Shown: positions 18,201 to 25,352, numbered from the stretch's first letter. The stretch: 50,584 bases of DNA from Verrucomicrobiota bacterium (GCA_013140495.1 JABFSR010000039.1:1-50584), one strand, 5' to 3'. Notes: generated by a model not told the origin, from the letters alone. Program-made: numbers and translations.

Positions 18201-19522
18201 GATTGATTCGCAGAGTGTAACGAGGCGGACGCTGACGGGCAATGGCCCGCCCGCCGCACGTCTGCTTCTGAAATCCGCCGCTGGCCGGTGACGCACTCGT
18301 GAATCAGCGATTTGCGGTAGGCGGTGAGCGTGGCGATTTGGGTCTCGATGCCGGACGTGATGCGTTTCAACTCGCCGAGTTTTTCGTCCAGGTGAATACA
18401 AATAGCTTCCTGCTCCGGCAGTGGCGGCAATGGGATGGGAAATTCGCCTACTTTGTTCGCGTTTGTGCAAGCGAGGTTGGTTGTTTTCTTTCCCGTGGCC
18501 TCAAAGTAATCGCGCCCATACTTGGCAGCCGTCACATAGGCGAGGAACATCGGCTTTAGTTTGTGAAGGAAACAACGCACCGCGAAAATATGGTTTTGGT
18601 GCAGGCATCCTGGAATCTCGCCTTTCCACAAGTGGCCGCGACCGAGCTTGTCCAAGTCGCCGCCCTCGGTCATCAACACGTCATTTGGGCGAAGCTCAAC
18701 ACCCGCCGCTACGTTGGCCGGTAGTTCAATCACAGAAACGTCCTCCAAATCGAGATGGCCATCCTGCACGTTGCCGACACGCAAATATGGACGCTCGACG
18801 AGCGGCCCTTCGTATTGCTTGCCGAGGGTGAGACCGCCTTGAATCTCAGCGATGCGTTTTAGGCAAACGAGTTTCCAGCCGCGTGGAATCTGTTCCATCC
18901 ACGCATTGCCAGTAGATTCCAGCGCGACGCGCTCTGAGAAGCCCCGTGTCACGGCGCGTTGGATGATGGACTTGCGGAGCGCGTCGAGGGTTTCGAGTTG
19001 GCGGCGTTTGGCGGCGACGGCGGCGTCAATCGCCGCGCAACTGGCATCCAGATACGCCGAGATGCGCTGTTGCTCCACCACCGGCGGGACAGGCAAACGA
19101 AGGAACTTGATTCGATCGACAGCCAGTCCGGGTTGCGCCGCCGCGTTGGAGTATTGATTGAGATTCATGGTTCGGAGCAGTTCCCCGAACCAAATCGCGT
19201 CGTGGTTTCGCAACAATGTTGCGACTACTGCATGTTCCGTTGCCCAGAACTTGTCTTTCGCGTAATTGATGTTGCCGCAAAGTGCGCCTTGCCTGCCGAT
19301 CAAAACGTAGTGGCCATCGTGAGTGAACGAGGTTGTAAATCCTCGGACACCATTCCCGCCGAAAACGGGATAGTCACCTGCTGGCGCAATCTCCTCCGAG
19401 GCAATCGCATCTCCGCTCCTCAATTCGGCGATGTCTTTGATTCGTCTGACCGACCAGTCAAAGGGAATCTGGTCGAGCCACTCAAGGCCGGACTCCTTGA
19501 AGTCTTGTGACACCTTATTCAT
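18197..19522 (-). CDS. hsdS: Type I restriction enzyme, specificity subunit
   Basis: 441 residues from the ATG at 19522, which overlaps the preceding small ORF as ATGA. It holds two target-recognition domains. TRD1 (residues about 10-165) opens with WSVRRIKDIAELRSGDAIAS and closes with LPVPPVVEQQRISAYLD. The first conserved coiled coil follows (AAIDAAVAAKRRQLETLDALRKSII, near 175-200). TRD2 (about 225-385) starts with WKLVCLKRIAEIQGGLTLGK and ends with IPLPPLPEQEAICIHLDEKL, followed by the second coiled coil. This bipartite subunit sets the split DNA target of the methylase. It lies downstream of the chimeric ORF and not directly after hsdM, which is unusual. A short palindrome (19208-19224) lies in TRD1. 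Confidence 0.92.
   Translation of the reverse strand: MNKVSQDFKESGLEWLDQIPFDWSVRRIKDIAELRSGDAIASEEIAPAGDYPVFGGNGVRGFTTSFTHDGHYVLIGRQGALCGNINYAKDKFWATEHAVVATLLRNHDAIWFGELLRTMNLNQYSNAAAQPGLAVDRIKFLRLPVPPVVEQQRISAYLDASCAAIDAAVAAKRRQLETLDALRKSIIQRAVTRGFSERVALESTGNAWMEQIPRGWKLVCLKRIAEIQGGLTLGKQYEGPLVERPYLRVGNVQDGHLDLEDVSVIELPANVAAGVELRPNDVLMTEGGDLDKLGRGHLWKGEIPGCLHQNHIFAVRCFLHKLKPMFLAYVTAAKYGRDYFEATGKKTTNLACTNANKVGEFPIPLPPLPEQEAICIHLDEKLGELKRITSGIETQIATLTAYRKSLIHECVTGQRRISEADVRRAGHCPSASASLHSANQS
19208..19224. repeat. Palindrome inside hsdS
   Basis: TCGCAACA-A-TGTTGCGA, perfect 8-bp arms around one base. It encodes VVATLLR in TRD1. The core TCGCARCA.TGYTGCGA is the same as in the palindrome at 17844-17872 of the neighbouring nuclease gene. 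Confidence 0.85.
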
Positions 19523-19863
19523 GCGCCTGCCAATCCCTCCAGCATTTTTTCCGCTTCCTTTTCCAGTTTCCAAAACTCGGCGAGCAGCGAATCCCAACGG
19601 GATTCCGTCCCAAAGCCCAGGGTTGCGAGGAACGAGCTACCCTGGGAAACCGTGCGCGAAAATCCCCGAACCCTGAAAGGGTTCTGGCCTCCGATTCGTG
19701 ACCGCAGAACAACGCACCCGCCAGAACCCCGTTGGGGTTCGAGGATGCGGGGACGCCAACCCAGGGTAGCGCCGGGCGCAACCCTGGGTTGAAGGACGGA
19801 ACGCCGTTGGCGTTCAGGGCCGGGTTGCGGGCCGGGTCGTTTTTGCTTTTTGAGCGCGGACAT
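19519..19863 (-). CDS. Chimeric small ORF: structured repeat fused to a duplicated hsdM tail
   Basis: 114 residues, starting 2 nt after the stop of the upstream nuclease gene and overlapping hsdS as ATGA, so it fills the space between them as an uninterrupted, coupled reading frame. Residues about 1-93 are arginine-, proline- and glycine-rich (PGPQPGPERQRRSVLQPR) and correspond exactly to a hairpin-rich interspersed repeat (19590-19815). The last 20 residues (LLAEFWKLEKEAEKMLEGLA) duplicate the C-terminus of HsdM in this window. A stable function is doubtful. It may serve only to keep ribosomes moving to hsdS, or the tail may bind where HsdM's tail binds. The frame has no match to any family I know. 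Confidence 0.45.
   Translation of the reverse strand: MSALKKQKRPGPQPGPERQRRSVLQPRVAPGATLGWRPRILEPQRGSGGCVVLRSRIGGQNPFRVRGFSRTVSQGSSFLATLGFGTESRWDSLLAEFWKLEKEAEKMLEGLAGA
19529..19586. repeat. 58-bp direct repeat, copy A (hsdM 3' end)
   Basis: 58 bp identical to 21120-21177. Both copies encode LAEFWKLEKEAEKMLEGLA in the minus-strand frame. The one at 21120 is the natural end of hsdM; this one lies at the end of the small ORF just before hsdS. The pair brackets the inserted nuclease gene and the structured repeat. Confidence 0.95.
19590..19815. repeat. Hairpin-rich interspersed repeat with six palindromes
   Basis: Within 226 bp lie six inverted repeats in series: AATCCCAACGGGATT (19590-19604), arms CCCAGGG/CCCTGGG (19616-19646), AACCCTGAAAGGGTT (19669-19683), GAACCCCGTTGGGGTTC (19724-19740), arms AACCCAGGGT/ACCCTGGGTT (19758-19790) and GAACGCCGTTGGCGTTC (19799-19815). 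It is open in frame on the minus strand. I recall sequences of this style as common dispersed elements in Verrucomicrobia and Planctomycetes. Confidence 0.85.
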
Positions 19864-19865
19864 GA

Positions 19866-21116
19866 TTATTTGCCGCTTCTTTCAGGAAGAACCGAGCGCA
19901 CGACATCGGCAAGCTGCTTCGCCGTCGGCAGTTTTCCTTTGAACGCCGCCGGCAATTTCGGCTGGAGTTCATACACGGCCACGCCGATGGGATTGCGCTT
20001 GGCGCGCAGGGCGTATTCCACCTCCACGTCATCCTTCTCCGCGCAGAGGATGATGCCGATGGACGGGCGGTCTTCCGGCGCGCGTTCCTTGTCGTTCAAG
20101 AGATTGAGGTAGAAATCCATCTTGCCCGCGTGTTCCGGCTCGAACGGCCCGACCTTCAAATCGAAGGCGACGAGCGCCCGGAGAAAGCGGTGATAGAACA
20201 GCAGATCAATGAAATACTCCTTCTTCCCCAGCGTGAGCCGGTGCTGGCGACCCACGAAGCAGAAGCCGTAGCCGAGCTCGAGGATGAAATCCCGCAACCG
20301 TTCGATGAGGCGGTTTTCGAGTTCGCGTTCCTTCACGGCCTGGCGGATGCCGAGGAATTCGAGGTTGTAGGAGCTTTTGAGCATCTCGTCCGCCTGTTCG
20401 GCCAGGTGCTCCGGCAGGGCGAGGGGGAAGTTGTGGGATTTTTTCTCCGTCACCGCTCGTTCAAACGCGCCGGCCTTGATCTGGTTAAGGAGCACGTTGC
20501 GCGTCCAGCCGAAGCGGGCGGTGGCTTGAAGATACCAGAGGCGGGCGGCGGCGGCGGAAAGCTTGTCGAGGATCAGGACGTGATGTCCCCACGGAATTTC
20601 TGCCACAAGCTGTGGCAGAAACGAAGCTGCCTGGCCGCCGGTTAATTTGGCCACAGCTTGTGGCCATTTTGTCTCCCCGCCAATTTCTGCAACAACCTGT
20701 TGCAAAAATTGGTTCGAGGCGTTGCCGCCTTCGATTTTGGCGACAGGTTGTCGCCATTTTTCGGCCTGCTTGGAAACCGGCGGCAATTCTGCAACAGCCT
20801 GTTGCAGAAAGTCGCCTGTGCCATAAACCTCGAAGAGTCGCCGCATATACCACACGTTGCGCGGCGAAAAACCTTTCATCTGCGGAAACTCGCGGCGCAG
20901 ATCAGCCGAGACCATCTCGACGACTGCGTCTCCCCAGCCGAGCACTTTCTGTTTCTCGACAATGGCCCGGCCAATGTCCCAGTAGAGCAGGATGCCGTCG
21001 CGGTTCACGGCCCGCGCCGCTGAGATTCGGGCGGAGATCACCCGCGCCTTCAGGTCCTCAATGAACCGCCGGTATTCCGGCGTTGCCAGCACGGACGAGT
21101 CGTTTTCGTTTTTCAT
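19866..21116 (-). CDS. DUF1016/YhcG-type PDDEXK nuclease, copy 2, with repeat expansion
   Basis: 416 residues from the ATG at 21116, overlapping the hsdM stop as ATGA. It has the same plan as the 359-residue copy. The helical N-terminus includes ILLYWDIGRAIVEKQK (near 38) and FSPRNVWYMRRLFEVY (near 82). The nuclease core YFIDLLFYHRFLRALVAFDL (near 315) shows D...D-x-K, followed by GIILCAEK. It is about 57 residues longer, and the surplus lies at residues about 103-175, where five short units of the type (Q)xxVA(E/K)(L/I) follow each other (QQAVAEL, QPVAKIEGG, QQVVAEIGG, PQAVAKLTGG, PQLVAEIPWG). Each unit is encoded by its own palindrome (20597-20809). The two nuclease copies are clearly diverged, so they are not a recent duplication. 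Confidence 0.85.
   Translation of the reverse strand: MKNENDSSVLATPEYRRFIEDLKARVISARISAARAVNRDGILLYWDIGRAIVEKQKVLGWGDAVVEMVSADLRREFPQMKGFSPRNVWYMRRLFEVYGTGDFLQQAVAELPPVSKQAEKWRQPVAKIEGGNASNQFLQQVVAEIGGETKWPQAVAKLTGGQAASFLPQLVAEIPWGHHVLILDKLSAAAARLWYLQATARFGWTRNVLLNQIKAGAFERAVTEKKSHNFPLALPEHLAEQADEMLKSSYNLEFLGIRQAVKERELENRLIERLRDFILELGYGFCFVGRQHRLTLGKKEYFIDLLFYHRFLRALVAFDLKVGPFEPEHAGKMDFYLNLLNDKERAPEDRPSIGIILCAEKDDVEVEYALRAKRNPIGVAVYELQPKLPAAFKGKLPTAKQLADVVRSVLPERSGK
20597..20809. repeat. Cluster of five covarying palindromes in frame in a nuclease gene
   Basis: Five inverted repeats at 20597-20621, 20648-20666, 20681-20711, 20738-20756 and 20787-20809, each with a 3-nt centre. All fit GCnACA-NNN-TGTn'GC on the plus strand. 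The n/n' pair is C/G, C/G, A/T, G/C and A/T, and the next outer pair is T/A, G/C, T/A, G/C and T/A, so both sides change together. Arms are 11, 8, 14 (one mismatch), 8 and 10 bp. Centre spacings are 48, 39, 51 and 51 nt, all multiples of three. Confidence 0.93.
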
Positions 21117-23266
21117 TGCGCCAATCCCTCCAGCATTTTTTCCGCTTCCTTTTCCAGTTTCCAAAACTCGGCGAGCAATGCTTTCGCGGGCGTGGGCGGC
21201 TGGTAGCGGTAAAAGTATTTGTTCGGCAAAATTTCGTAGCCAAGCTGCGGGCTGTCTTCCCAACGGATGATGGGCTTGGCGATTTCCCGCTTCAAAAACG
21301 CCGCGATGTCCTCGCCGTGGGGAATGTATTCGTCGTCCTGAACATAGTGCCGGTGCGTCCATTCCACGGAGAGAATTTCCGGCCGGTCATCCAGCGCGGC
21401 CTTGAACTTCTTCGCGGCGTTGTCCTTGGCAGCGAGCGTGAGGGTGATGGTCTTCTCGCCGCCCGCCGTTTTCACGCGCACGGTGAATTTGATTTGAGCG
21501 TCTTGGACTGCGCCGGCAGAGCGTAGCGGCGACGGCGCTTTCTCATTGGCGGGAGGCTCAACCAAAGCGGCGTCGCGCTTCGCTTGCCGCCGCAGTCCAA
21601 AATTACCGCCGGCTTCGTCGAGCGGCTCGCGGCAATAGAACGCCTGCTCTTTGGCAACGCTCGCGGCAGTGAACGCCTTTTCGTAAGGCTCGGTGATGAT
21701 GGCCGGTTTATCACTTTCATCCGTCTGCCAGAACACGACGCCAACCTTGTGGTAGGCGAAATCTTCGCGCCGGAAAATTTTCACCTGCTCGTCGGTGTAG
21801 TTCTTGCCCCAGCCGTTGAAATAGCGTTCCTCAATCCAGGCGCGGTGCGTGTCGGTGATGCGATTGCGTTTGTTGGCGAAGGCTTTTGGCTCTTTCTCGA
21901 ACTGCTGGCGGGCGGCAATGAGCATCACGCGCCCGCGATGGCTGGCGGGCTTGTCGTTCCGCAAAAGCCAGATGTAGGTAAAAATGCCGGTGTTGTAAAA
22001 CAACTGGTCGGGCAGCATGACGATGGCATCGAGCCAGTCATTTTCCAGAATCCAACGGCGGATTTCACTTTCGCCCGAACCGCAGTCGCCATTCGAGAGC
22101 GGCGAGCCATTGAAGACGATGGCGATGCGGCTACCCTCACCCCCAGCCCCTCTCCCATCCGATGGGCGAGGGGAGTCAAACGGGATCATCTTGGCGAGCA
22201 TTGTTTGCAAGAACAGGAGCGCGCCGTCGTTCGAGCGCGGCATCCCGGCCCGGTAACGGGTGGTCTCCAGCTTGCGCGCCTCGGCTTCGTAGCCGTCCTT
22301 GCCGCCCCAGGTGACGCCAAAGGGCGGATTGCTCAACATGCGGTTGAAGCGGTATTTGGTTTCCGGCAACTGGTCGCCCGGCTCTTTGCCGTGCGGCTCG
22401 TGCGGGATGAGCGAGTTGCCGAGAAAGACCTTGGCCTGCTGGTCGTTTTTGATAAGCAAGTCGGCCTGACAGACGGCGTAGTTCGTCGGGGAAATTTCCT
22501 GACCGTGAACGGTCAGGAATTTTTCGACGCGCTCCTTTTCATCCGGTGTTTTGGCGCGGTCAAGCAGGTGTTCCTTGCTGACGGATAACATTCCACCCGT
22601 GCCGCCCGCCGGATCGTAAATGGAAAAATGCCGGTCGGGAATCGGGATTTCCAGCAACTCGACCATGAGCCGGATGACTTCGCGCGGGGTGAAGTGATCC
22701 CCGGCCTCCTCGCCGCTCTGTTCTGAGAAACGCCGGAGCAATTCTTCGTAGATGTAACCCATCTCCAAACCGGAAAGCTGATCCGGGCCGAGCGCGAGTT
22801 CCTTGTATTGATTCAGGATGGGGGCAAGCCGGTTGTTTTTGACCATCGTGCCGATGGTGGCGCGGTAATTAAAATGCTCGATGATGTCGTCAACATTCTT
22901 GGAGAAGCCGTTGATGTAGGCGCGAAAGTTTTTTTCGAGCAACGCCGGGTCTTCCTCGGAAACCTTGCGGAGCGTCCACGCAGTTGAATTGGAGAACGGG
23001 GATTGCTTGGGATTCAACTCCAGTTCCTTGACGAGCTTGGCGAGTTCCTTGGGTTTGTCTTTGAGGTTGGGACGTTTCGCCAGCACTTCGGCGGCTTTGG
23101 CCTCGCGCCACGTCAGCAGCACACACTCCAACCGCCGGATGACAATGATGGGCAGGATGACGCCCTGATATTCATAAGCCTTGAACTTGCCGCGCAACCG
23201 CTCGGCAGATTTCCAGATTTCGTTCGCGAGATTGTCGAGCTTGGGCTTATTGAGAGAGAGGGACAT
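21113..23266 (-). CDS. hsdM: Type I restriction-modification DNA methyltransferase subunit
   Basis: 717 residues, longer than the usual 500-600. The N-terminal domain spans about 1-160. The methylase core follows: FTPREVIRLMVELL near 195, YDPAGGTGGMLSVS (motif I, SAM binding) near 218, and MLSNPPFGVTWGG (motif IV, NPPF, catalytic for N6-adenine) near 310. The C-terminal tail LAEFWKLEKEAEKMLEGLAQ packs with HsdS in related enzymes. Two stretches look like read-through insertions: residues about 362-378 (PRPSDGRGAGGEG), encoded by a repeat at 22134-22182, and a stretch near 555-590 encoded by the inverted-repeat element at 21503-21600. Both keep the frame and avoid the catalytic motifs, so activity is likely retained. 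It is the first gene of the operon; a 513-nt gap lies upstream. Confidence 0.93.
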   Translation of the reverse strand: MSLSLNKPKLDNLANEIWKSAERLRGKFKAYEYQGVILPIIVIRRLECVLLTWREAKAAEVLAKRPNLKDKPKELAKLVKELELNPKQSPFSNSTAWTLRKVSEEDPALLEKNFRAYINGFSKNVDDIIEHFNYRATIGTMVKNNRLAPILNQYKELALGPDQLSGLEMGYIYEELLRRFSEQSGEEAGDHFTPREVIRLMVELLEIPIPDRHFSIYDPAGGTGGMLSVSKEHLLDRAKTPDEKERVEKFLTVHGQEISPTNYAVCQADLLIKNDQQAKVFLGNSLIPHEPHGKEPGDQLPETKYRFNRMLSNPPFGVTWGGKDGYEAEARKLETTRYRAGMPRSNDGALLFLQTMLAKMIPFDSPRPSDGRGAGGEGSRIAIVFNGSPLSNGDCGSGESEIRRWILENDWLDAIVMLPDQLFYNTGIFTYIWLLRNDKPASHRGRVMLIAARQQFEKEPKAFANKRNRITDTHRAWIEERYFNGWGKNYTDEQVKIFRREDFAYHKVGVVFWQTDESDKPAIITEPYEKAFTAASVAKEQAFYCREPLDEAGGNFGLRRQAKRDAALVEPPANEKAPSPLRSAGAVQDAQIKFTVRVKTAGGEKTITLTLAAKDNAAKKFKAALDDRPEILSVEWTHRHYVQDDEYIPHGEDIAAFLKREIAKPIIRWEDSPQLGYEILPNKYFYRYQPPTPAKALLAEFWKLEKEAEKMLEGLAQ
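21120..21177. repeat. 58-bp direct repeat, copy B (native hsdM 3' end)
   Basis: Identical to 19529-19586. This copy encodes the authentic HsdM C-terminus, so it is the probable source copy. Confidence 0.95.
21503..21600. mobile_element. MITE-like inverted-repeat element inserted in frame in hsdM
   Basis: 98 bp bounded by TTGGACTGCG (21503-21512) and CGCAGTCCAA (21591-21600). The inverted similarity extends about 35 bp inward on each side with a few mismatches (arm AGAGCGTAGCGGCGACGG against its counterpart). It has no coding capacity of its own but is open in the hsdM frame, adding about 33 residues between the catalytic domain and the tail. This looks like a miniature non-autonomous element or large REP. 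I recall the TTGGACTGCGGCGGCA motif as recurrent in Verrucomicrobia genomes. Confidence 0.75.
22134..22182. repeat. CCCTCACCCC-type interspersed repeat inserted in frame in hsdM
   Basis: Contains ACCCTCACCCCCAGCCCC and a hairpin with arms CCCCTCTCCCA (22147-22157) and TGGGCGAGGGG (22163-22173), 10 of 11 paired. Relatives of the same repeat occur at 43993-44030 and 44148-44186. It encodes the glycine/proline-rich stretch that interrupts the normally continuous HsdM segment before GSRIAIVFNG. Confidence 0.8.
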
Positions 23267-23779
23267 TTGTTTTGATGAGTCAGTGTCTGTCCCCGCCGTT
23301 CTTGTGCATTTGAAGCACCGTGAGGAATGGGTCGTTCAAATCCATCTGCACTTCGTGTTCGGGTGCGACGCGCTTGAAGCCGGCATACATGAGGCACAGG
23401 CCGGAAGGCGGTTTTCCTCCAAACTGTAGCAGGTCGGCAATTTTTAGACGTAGCGTTGGCATCCGGAAAATGACGGTCGGAGATTAGCCGTCGGCGGCGA
23501 ATCCGAAAAGCTTTTCCAGCGGAACGGACTCTGGCAGAGCGAACGGAGGATAGGGATCACGCTTTCGCATGCGCCATACTTCACACGTTTGTCGGAAATG
23601 AGTCTATCGGTGATGAGTGACAATGTTGGGTTCGTGTATTTGGCGATGGTTCGCGGTCGGAACTTCTGTCGCCCTATCCGCCTTCGTCTGACTTCGGCGC
23701 GACAAGTCAGGGCTTGGGTTATTTGGGGACATGAACCCGGGGCTTTACCCCGGGCTGTCATCTGTCGGGCTTTCAGCCA
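23267..23779. other. 513-nt gap upstream of hsdM
   Basis: It may contain a small ORF (23280-23462, minus, 60 codons, MPTLRLKIADLLQFGGKPPS...) whose stop lies 13 nt before hsdM; it lacks a ribosome-binding site and matches nothing I know. A hairpin with arms CCCGGGG/CCCCGGG lies at 23736-23754, just past the stop of the heptahaem cytochrome gene. The operon promoter is presumably here but was not recognised. Confidence 0.4.
23736..23754 (-). terminator. Hairpin downstream of the heptahaem cytochrome gene
   Basis: Arms CCCGGGG and CCCCGGG around CTTTA form a strong 7-bp GC stem 26 nt beyond the stop codon at 23780. There is no T run on the minus strand, so it is at best a weak or factor-dependent terminator, or just an interspersed repeat. 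Confidence 0.35.
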
Positions 23780-25252
23780 TCACAGGCCGCCGGTGTGACA
23801 ATCGTTGCACGCGCCATCCACAGGGTCGCCGGGATGTTTGAATTGCTGGCCGCCCGGACTTAGCAGATTCAGTTCTTCACCCTTGCCCTGGGCGAGGATG
23901 GTGTGGCAGGTGTTGCAATCGCTGGCTTTGATGCTGCGCTTGCCGTCCGCAGTCTCGTGCTTGCCATCGTGGCAGCGGAAACAGCCGGCCCAGTCCTTGT
24001 GCCCGATGTTGTTGGGATATTTGTCCCACGAAGCGTTCATCTCGGGGAAGAAGTTGTTGCGATAGATTTCCTGCACGGCATCAATGGCGGGCTTGATGCG
24101 CGGTTCGCCCGGATATTGAGCGGAGAGATGGGTGGCGATGCTCTGCACGGCCTGCGTCTCGTTGGTGTACTTGCGGGTGAGCGTGTAAACCGCATTCGTT
24201 TTTATCCACTTCAGATTCCGATCAATCCTGCCCAAAGACATTGCCAGGTTAACAGCATCGTTGGGGGATTTATAGGTGTGCGCCGGACGGTTGTGGCAAT
24301 CCATGCAATCCACCGTCCGGATTTGGTTTTCGGCGACGGTGTTGGTGAAGGACTTCGTGCGATACTCCGTCACGACGCCTTGTGCATCCACGGTACGAAT
24401 CCAGGGGATGGTTTGGCGCGCAGGGTCGGTGGCTATGTATTGAACCTTGTTATTCACGTTCATGTGCCAGTGAATACCACCCTCGGGCCCGTGCGTCGGA
24501 TCACCGCCACCCACTTTCATGGTAAGGCGGACAGAGAAAGGCGTGTTGGTTTCATCCCCAAGGAAATAATTGTAAGTCTTGTCCATGTTGCCAACAAACT
24601 TCTTTGGCCAATGACATTGCTCGCAGGTTTCCTGCGCGGGGCGCAAATTCTTGATCGGTGTCGGCACGGGGCGCGGATACTTGTTGAATGCCACCGCGTA
24701 GAGTTGATACGTGCCGGAGACCTTGGCTTTCACGAACCATTCCGCGCCGGGGCCGATGTGACATTGCACACAGGCCACGCGTGCGTGCGAGCCATGCTCG
24801 TAGGTGACGAGTTCCGGCTTCATCACGGTGTGACAGGTCTGGCCACAGAACTGGGTGGATTCCGTGAAATGATAGGTGTGATAGCTCCCAATGGCGGAGA
24901 GCAAAAGGAAGCACACGCTTGCAGCAATAAACACGGCCATTTTTTTCCGATCCTGCGGCCGCGAGAGGTCCACGACAATTTTCGGCAGCAACCCAGCCGA
25001 CTGGCCCAGTTTCTTTCGTGCGCGCAGCGCACCCCAGATTGCCAGGAACGAACCGAAAAACAGAAACCCGGGCGCGATGACGTACGTGAGAATGCCGATG
25101 TACGGATTCGAGAAATGCGCCAACGTATCCAGGAAGAACAGCAGGAAGAACGAGAACAAGCTGCCGATGACGATGACCAGTCCGGACAGGCTTAACCAGT
25201 TTCGCAGCAGCGACGGTCGTTGTGAACTTGGAGGTGGATTCTCGGCACTCAT
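23780..25252 (-). CDS. NapC/NirT-type inner-membrane heptahaem cytochrome (ImcH-like)
   Basis: 490 residues. Three hydrophobic helices (about 20-44, 50-74, 104-126) precede the haem region. The first haem site is FCGQTCHTVMKPE, a CX3CH spacing, followed by six CXXCH sites (CVQCH, CEQCH, CMDCH, CFRCH, CNTCH, CNDCH). The 'STQFCG.TCHTVMKPE' start is characteristic of a NapC/NirT-related group found in metal-reducing bacteria. Geobacter ImcH, a menaquinol-oxidising inner-membrane cytochrome used with high-potential acceptors, has the same count of seven haems and a similar N-terminal anchor. The equivalence is inferred from architecture and not from alignment. Upstream on the same strand lie two monohaem cytochrome genes that could accept its electrons. 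Confidence 0.83.
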   Translation of the reverse strand: MSAENPPPSSQRPSLLRNWLSLSGLVIVIGSLFSFFLLFFLDTLAHFSNPYIGILTYVIAPGFLFFGSFLAIWGALRARKKLGQSAGLLPKIVVDLSRPQDRKKMAVFIAASVCFLLLSAIGSYHTYHFTESTQFCGQTCHTVMKPELVTYEHGSHARVACVQCHIGPGAEWFVKAKVSGTYQLYAVAFNKYPRPVPTPIKNLRPAQETCEQCHWPKKFVGNMDKTYNYFLGDETNTPFSVRLTMKVGGGDPTHGPEGGIHWHMNVNNKVQYIATDPARQTIPWIRTVDAQGVVTEYRTKSFTNTVAENQIRTVDCMDCHNRPAHTYKSPNDAVNLAMSLGRIDRNLKWIKTNAVYTLTRKYTNETQAVQSIATHLSAQYPGEPRIKPAIDAVQEIYRNNFFPEMNASWDKYPNNIGHKDWAGCFRCHDGKHETADGKRSIKASDCNTCHTILAQGKGEELNLLSPGGQQFKHPGDPVDGACNDCHTGGL

Positions 25253-25315
25253 GAAAATTGTTTCGATTGCAATCTGATGACGGGCCGAAAGCCGACCCTG
25301 GTTTCAACCATTCTC

Positions 25316-25352
25316 AAAAGGACCGGACTCTCTTTACAAAAGCGTCCAGTCC
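25316..25352 (-). terminator. Rho-independent-type terminator after a monohaem cytochrome gene
   Basis: On the minus strand GGACTGGAC ... GTCCGGTCC (25352-25320) pairs over 9 bp with one G-U and is followed directly by TTTT. It lies about 50 nt past the stop at 25401 and separates this cytochrome from the heptahaem gene. Confidence 0.6.

Noticed and set aside
20597..20809. CRISPR-like array
   Set aside because: The repeats are short palindromes with differing arms, spacings vary (39-51 nt) in multiples of three, the region is translated as part of a nuclease, and no cas gene is nearby.
23444..23761. Minus-strand frame of 105 codons upstream of hsdM
   Set aside because: Arginine- and serine-rich, it runs through a repeat hairpin and has no family resemblance.
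23903..25195. Plus-strand open frame (430 codons) opposite the heptahaem cytochrome
   Set aside because: The opposite strand encodes seven haem sites and three membrane helices in perfect order; this frame is its shadow.
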